Assembly: GCF_014197145.1 (NCBI RefSeq)
Contig: NZ_JACIEZ010000007.1
Location: 62,001-126,000, forward strand
Direction of reading: 5' to 3'
DNA from: Gellertiella hungarica
GTDB lineage: Bacteria; Pseudomonadota; Alphaproteobacteria; Rhizobiales; Rhizobiaceae
DNA: 64,000 bases
Part shown: positions 61,244 through 64,000 of the stretch, piece after piece
How positions within the stretch are numbered: position 1 is the first letter of the stretch
Layout: each line of letters opens with the position of its first letter
Notes under the pieces: model-generated
What the model was told of the DNA's origin: nothing
The model's input: only the letters and a program-made list of their open reading frames with translations
The model's database searches: none
Position numbers and translations under genes: made by a program

Positions 61244-62959
61244 ATGCCCCATCTTTCGCTCGGTTTCAGTGGTGATTCGAAGCACGTGCTCGATGCGCTG
61301 AAGCGCTCGCTCGCGGTGATCGAGTTCGACCTTCAGGGCCACATCCTGGATGTCAACGACAATTTCTGCCGCGCCATGGGCTATGACCGTTCCGAGATCG
61401 TCGGCAAGCATCACCGCATCTTCGTCGATCCGGCCGAGGCGGCTTCTCCGGAATACCGGCAGCTCTGGGAGAGCTTCGCCCGGGGAGAGGCGGCGCAAAG
61501 GCAGTTCAAGCGGCTTGCCAAGGGCAACCGGGTGGTCTGGATCGAGGCGACCTACAGTCCGGTGATGCGGCGCGGCAAACCCTACAAGGTGGTGAAGATC
61601 GCGACCGACATCACCGCCGCCAAGCTTCGGACGCTGGACAGCAACGGCAAGCTGGAGGCGCTCTCGCGCTCCCAGGCGGTGATCGAATTCACCCCCGACG
61701 GGCAGGTGCTCGACGCCAACGAGAACTTCTGCCGCGCCATGGGCTATGAGCGCTCGGAGATCGTCGGCCGGCATCATTCGATGTTCTGCCTGCAGGCGCA
61801 TGTGCAGTCGCCTGATTATGCCGGCTTCTGGAGGCGGCTGGCAGCGGGCGAGTTCTTCACCGATCAGTTCACCCGTCTCGACAAGGCGGGCAACGAGGTG
61901 CACATCCAGGCGACCTACAATCCCATCATCGACGATACCGGCAAGGTGGTGAAGGTGGTGAAGTTCGCCACCGACATCACGGGCCGGGTGCAGGCGATGC
62001 AGACCCTTGCGGAAGGGCTCGGGCGGCTTGCCGACTGCAATATCCGCATGACCATCGACGAGCCCTTCGTCTCCGACTTCGAGCCCCTGCGGCAGGATTT
62101 CAACCGCTCCATCGGCCGCTTCCAGGAAACGCTGGAGCTGGTGCTGGCGGAAACGGCGGGCCTGAACGAGCGCAGCAACGACATGCGGCGCAGCTCCGAC
62201 AGTCTCGAGGACCGCAGCCACCAGCAGGTCGCGGCTCTGCGCCAGACGACGGCGGCGCTCGGCACCATCACCGGCACCATCCGCGATGCCGGCACCCGCA
62301 CGGTGGAAACCCGCGGCCTTGTCCGCGATGCCCGGCAGGCGGCGGCCGATTCGGTCAAGGTCCTGAACGCCACCGTGGAGGCCATGGGCCGGATCGAGGG
62401 CGCCTCGCGCGAGATTGCCAGCATCATCGGGGTGATCGACGAGATCGCCTTCCAGACCAACCTTCTGGCGCTGAATGCCGGGGTGGAAGCGGCCCGCGCG
62501 GGCGAGAGCGGCAAGGGCTTTGCCGTCGTCGCCCAGGAGGTGCGGGCGCTGGCCCAGCGCTCCGCCGATGCCGCCCGGGAAATCGGCCGGCTGATTGCGC
62601 GGTCGTCGGAGGAAGTCACCGGCGGCGTCCGCCTCGTGGGCGACACGGGCGACGCGCTTCGCCGCATCGAGGATTTCGTCCGCACCATCGACGGCAATGT
62701 CGAGGCCATGGCGGCCGCGGCCGCGGAGCAGACCCAGCAGCTGTCCGAGATCAGCCTGGCGGTGGAGACGCTCGACCGCAATTCGCAGGAAAACATTGCG
62801 CTGGTCGACGGCATGAACGCGGTCAGCCGCGCGCTCGCCCAAGGGGCGGAATCCCTCTCGGCCCTCGTCGGGCGCTTCAAGCTCAACCGGCGCAAGGCCA
62901 TCCGCGAGCCGGGCTCCGCCGCGGCGGCGGCCTCGCCCGCCCAGCGCCGCGTCGCCTGA
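61244..62959 (+). CDS. Soluble methyl-accepting chemotaxis protein with two PAS domains
   Basis: This cytoplasmic chemoreceptor of about 571 residues has two PAS domains (about 10-125 and 132-248), each with VIEF, RAMGY and IVG-HH motifs. A HAMP-like segment and a signalling domain with tip [19 protein letters not shown] follow. It has the same architecture as the receptor at 28612, and both probably arose by duplication. No membrane span is visible. The ATG at 61244 aligns with the paralogue; a GTG at 61202 would add 14 residues. It is not in the chemosensory operon. Confidence 0.88.
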   Translation: MPHLSLGFSGDSKHVLDALKRSLAVIEFDLQGHILDVNDNFCRAMGYDRSEIVGKHHRIFVDPAEAASPEYRQLWESFARGEAAQRQFKRLAKGNRVVWIEATYSPVMRRGKPYKVVKIATDITAAKLRTLDSNGKLEALSRSQAVIEFTPDGQVLDANENFCRAMGYERSEIVGRHHSMFCLQAHVQSPDYAGFWRRLAAGEFFTDQFTRLDKAGNEVHIQATYNPIIDDTGKVVKVVKFATDITGRVQAMQTLAEGLGRLADCNIRMTIDEPFVSDFEPLRQDFNRSIGRFQETLELVLAETAGLNERSNDMRRSSDSLEDRSHQQVAALRQTTAALGTITGTIRDAGTRTVETRGLVRDARQAAADSVKVLNATVEAMGRIEGASREIASIIGVIDEIAFQTNLLALNAGVEAARAGESGKGFAVVAQEVRALAQRSADAAREIGRLIARSSEEVTGGVRLVGDTGDALRRIEDFVRTIDGNVEAMAAAAAEQTQQLSEISLAVETLDRNSQENIALVDGMNAVSRALAQGAESLSALVGRFKLNRRKAIREPGSAAAAASPAQRRVA

Positions 62960-62962
62960 GGA

Positions 62963-64000
62963 TCAGCCGACCGGGACCCATTCCCTGGCGAGCGCCGAAG
63001 CCGCCATGGCATGCACCGTGCGCTCGATCCGCAGCCCTTCCTCGAAGGTGATCACATGGGCCGGCGCACCTTCGATGGCCGCCAGCAGTTCCCGGCATTC
63101 GATGGCCTTCAGCTCGTTGAAGCCGAGCCCGTGGCCGGGTGCGGGAATGAAGCGGTCATAGGGCCGGTGGACCGGTGCCGCAAGAACGGTGCGGAACCCC
63201 TGCAGGCCTCCGGGATCGGCGGTCGTGTAGAGTTGCAGCTCGTTCATCCGCTCCTGGTCGAAGAGGATGGAACCTTCCGAACCGTAGATCTGCAGCGCGA
63301 TGCGGCCCTTGCGCCCCCATGCCGACCGGTTGACCATCAGCACGCCGGAGGCCCCCTCCTCCGTTCTGAAAAGTGCGGAGGAGATGTCGTGGTTTTCCAC
63401 CGTGCGCGTGCCGCCTTCGCGGGTCGGACGGGTCTGGTAGGGCTTGGCCATGTCGGCGGCCACCTCCGCGATCCGCCCGTGCAGCACGCTCAGCAGCGAG
63501 AGCGGGTGGACGGCAAAATCGTCGAGCGCCCCGTAGCCGGAGGTCTTCTCGCTCTTCCAGTAGAAGGGCTCGGCCGCATCGGCCATGTAGTCCTCGTCCA
63601 TCTCGAGGCGGATGTGGTTGACCGTGCCGATCCGCCCCTCGGCGATGATGGCGCGCGCCAGCCGGATCATCGGGTTCTGGATGTAGTTGTAGCCGAGGAT
63701 CGCGATGCGCCCCGAACGCCGCGCCGCCTGCGTCATGCGCTCCGCATCGGCCAGCGACGTCGCCATCGGCTTCTCGCACCACACGTGCTTGCCCGCCTCC
63801 AGCGCCGCCACCGCCATTTCGGCATGGAACTGGTTCGGCGCGGCAATGGAGATGACGTCGATCGCGGGATCGGAGAGGAGGTCGCGCCAGTCGCCCGTCG
63901 CGCGCGCGAAGCCGAAGGCGCGGCCCTGGCGCTGCGCAAGCTCCTCGGTCGCATCCGCCAGCGCCAAGAGCCGCGGCCGCTCCACGTCGCCGAAGACGGT
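62963..64000 (-). CDS. Gfo/Idh/MocA-family oxidoreductase, N-terminus outside the window
   Basis: The visible 345 residues lack only the start, including the Rossmann glycine motif. They contain APNQFHAEMAVAALEAGKHVWCEKPMA, with the conserved EKP lysine, and the catalytic histidine region DDFAVHPLSLL. The family oxidises sugars or inositols with NAD(P). Substrate unknown. It converges on the PAS receptor with three bases between the stop codons. Any operon partners lie beyond the window end. Confidence 0.9.
   Translation of the reverse strand, partial: TVFGDVERPRLLALADATEELAQRQGRAFGFARATGDWRDLLSDPAIDVISIAAPNQFHAEMAVAALEAGKHVWCEKPMATSLADAERMTQAARRSGRIAILGYNYIQNPMIRLARAIIAEGRIGTVNHIRLEMDEDYMADAAEPFYWKSEKTSGYGALDDFAVHPLSLLSVLHGRIAEVAADMAKPYQTRPTREGGTRTVENHDISSALFRTEEGASGVLMVNRSAWGRKGRIALQIYGSEGSILFDQERMNELQLYTTADPGGLQGFRTVLAAPVHRPYDRFIPAPGHGLGFNELKAIECRELLAAIEGAPAHVITFEEGLRIERTVHAMAASALAREWVPVG

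Overview
This is 64 kb of high-GC DNA from an alphaproteobacterium, most likely a member of the Hyphomicrobiales (rhizobial group). The evidence is the dense GC-rich coding with translationally coupled ATGA operons, several Liv-type ABC transporters, TGA-N9-TCA iron operators of the rhizobial RirA/IRO type, many soluble PAS chemoreceptors, and a CheA/CheB/CheR operon of alphaproteobacterial style. The genus cannot be fixed from the sequence alone. No rRNA, tRNA, CRISPR array, insertion sequence, phage gene or replication origin was seen, so this looks like ordinary chromosome (or chromid) backbone with a rich regulatory and transport content.

Layout. 1-3.7 kb: the end of a Liv-type ABC transporter operon (ATPase, two permeases, binding protein). 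3.8-5.4 kb: an SDR dehydrogenase converging on a metallo-beta-lactamase-fold hydrolase. 5.4-10.6 kb: a HisKA_2-type sensor kinase, a membrane chemoreceptor and a class III adenylate cyclase. 10.6-13.9 kb: an iron region, with exbB-exbD-tonB and bfd-bfr on the minus strand, each preceded by an IRO-like operator. 14-16.5 kb: an AI-2E-family membrane protein, a decayed C-terminal fragment of a sugar ABC permease, and purU. 16.5-21 kb: a cyanophycin unit (cphA, isoaspartyl peptidase, cphB). 21-28.6 kb: a YihY-family membrane protein, then a complete five-gene Liv-type transporter followed by an Asp/Glu (hydantoin) racemase and a GntR/FCD regulator, with a TTGTATACAA palindrome in the promoter region.

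28.6-42.8 kb is the most distinctive part. A soluble two-PAS chemoreceptor lies beside a nine-gene minus-strand chemosensory operon, in transcription order: tandem-tip soluble receptor, triple-CheW protein, CheB, HEAT-repeat protein, CheR, CheY, CheA, STAS-like small protein, CheY. Upstream of it sit a 252-aa protein of unknown family and a divergent 538-aa helical protein with a degenerate receptor-like hairpin. The unusual parts (triple CheW, tandem receptor tip, HEAT adaptor, degenerate receptor) suggest a chemosensory array with non-standard architecture, perhaps controlling something other than flagellar rotation.

42.9-47.8 kb: a REC-GGDEF-EAL response regulator and its probable membrane histidine kinase, then an orphan Liv-type binding protein. 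48.1-50.4 kb: three overlapping or closely spaced genes for membrane or secreted proteins of unknown function. 50.4-53.5 kb: a cluster of strong palindromes, a WGR protein, a cytosolic GH20 hexosaminidase, and an alkylguanine-DNA alkyltransferase-type gene. 53.6-56.9 kb: a coupled operon of dihydroxyacetone kinase, a YkgJ-type cysteine-cluster protein and a ROK regulator. 57-59.9 kb: metQ-metN-metI with a hairpin in the leader. 59.9-64 kb: a CDF metal exporter, a second soluble two-PAS chemoreceptor, and the C-terminal part of a Gfo/Idh/MocA oxidoreductase that runs off the window.

Start codons were chosen from Shine-Dalgarno sequences, family alignment and operon overlaps. Alternatives are noted where the choice is open. 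No database search was possible, so family assignments rest on motifs read by eye.
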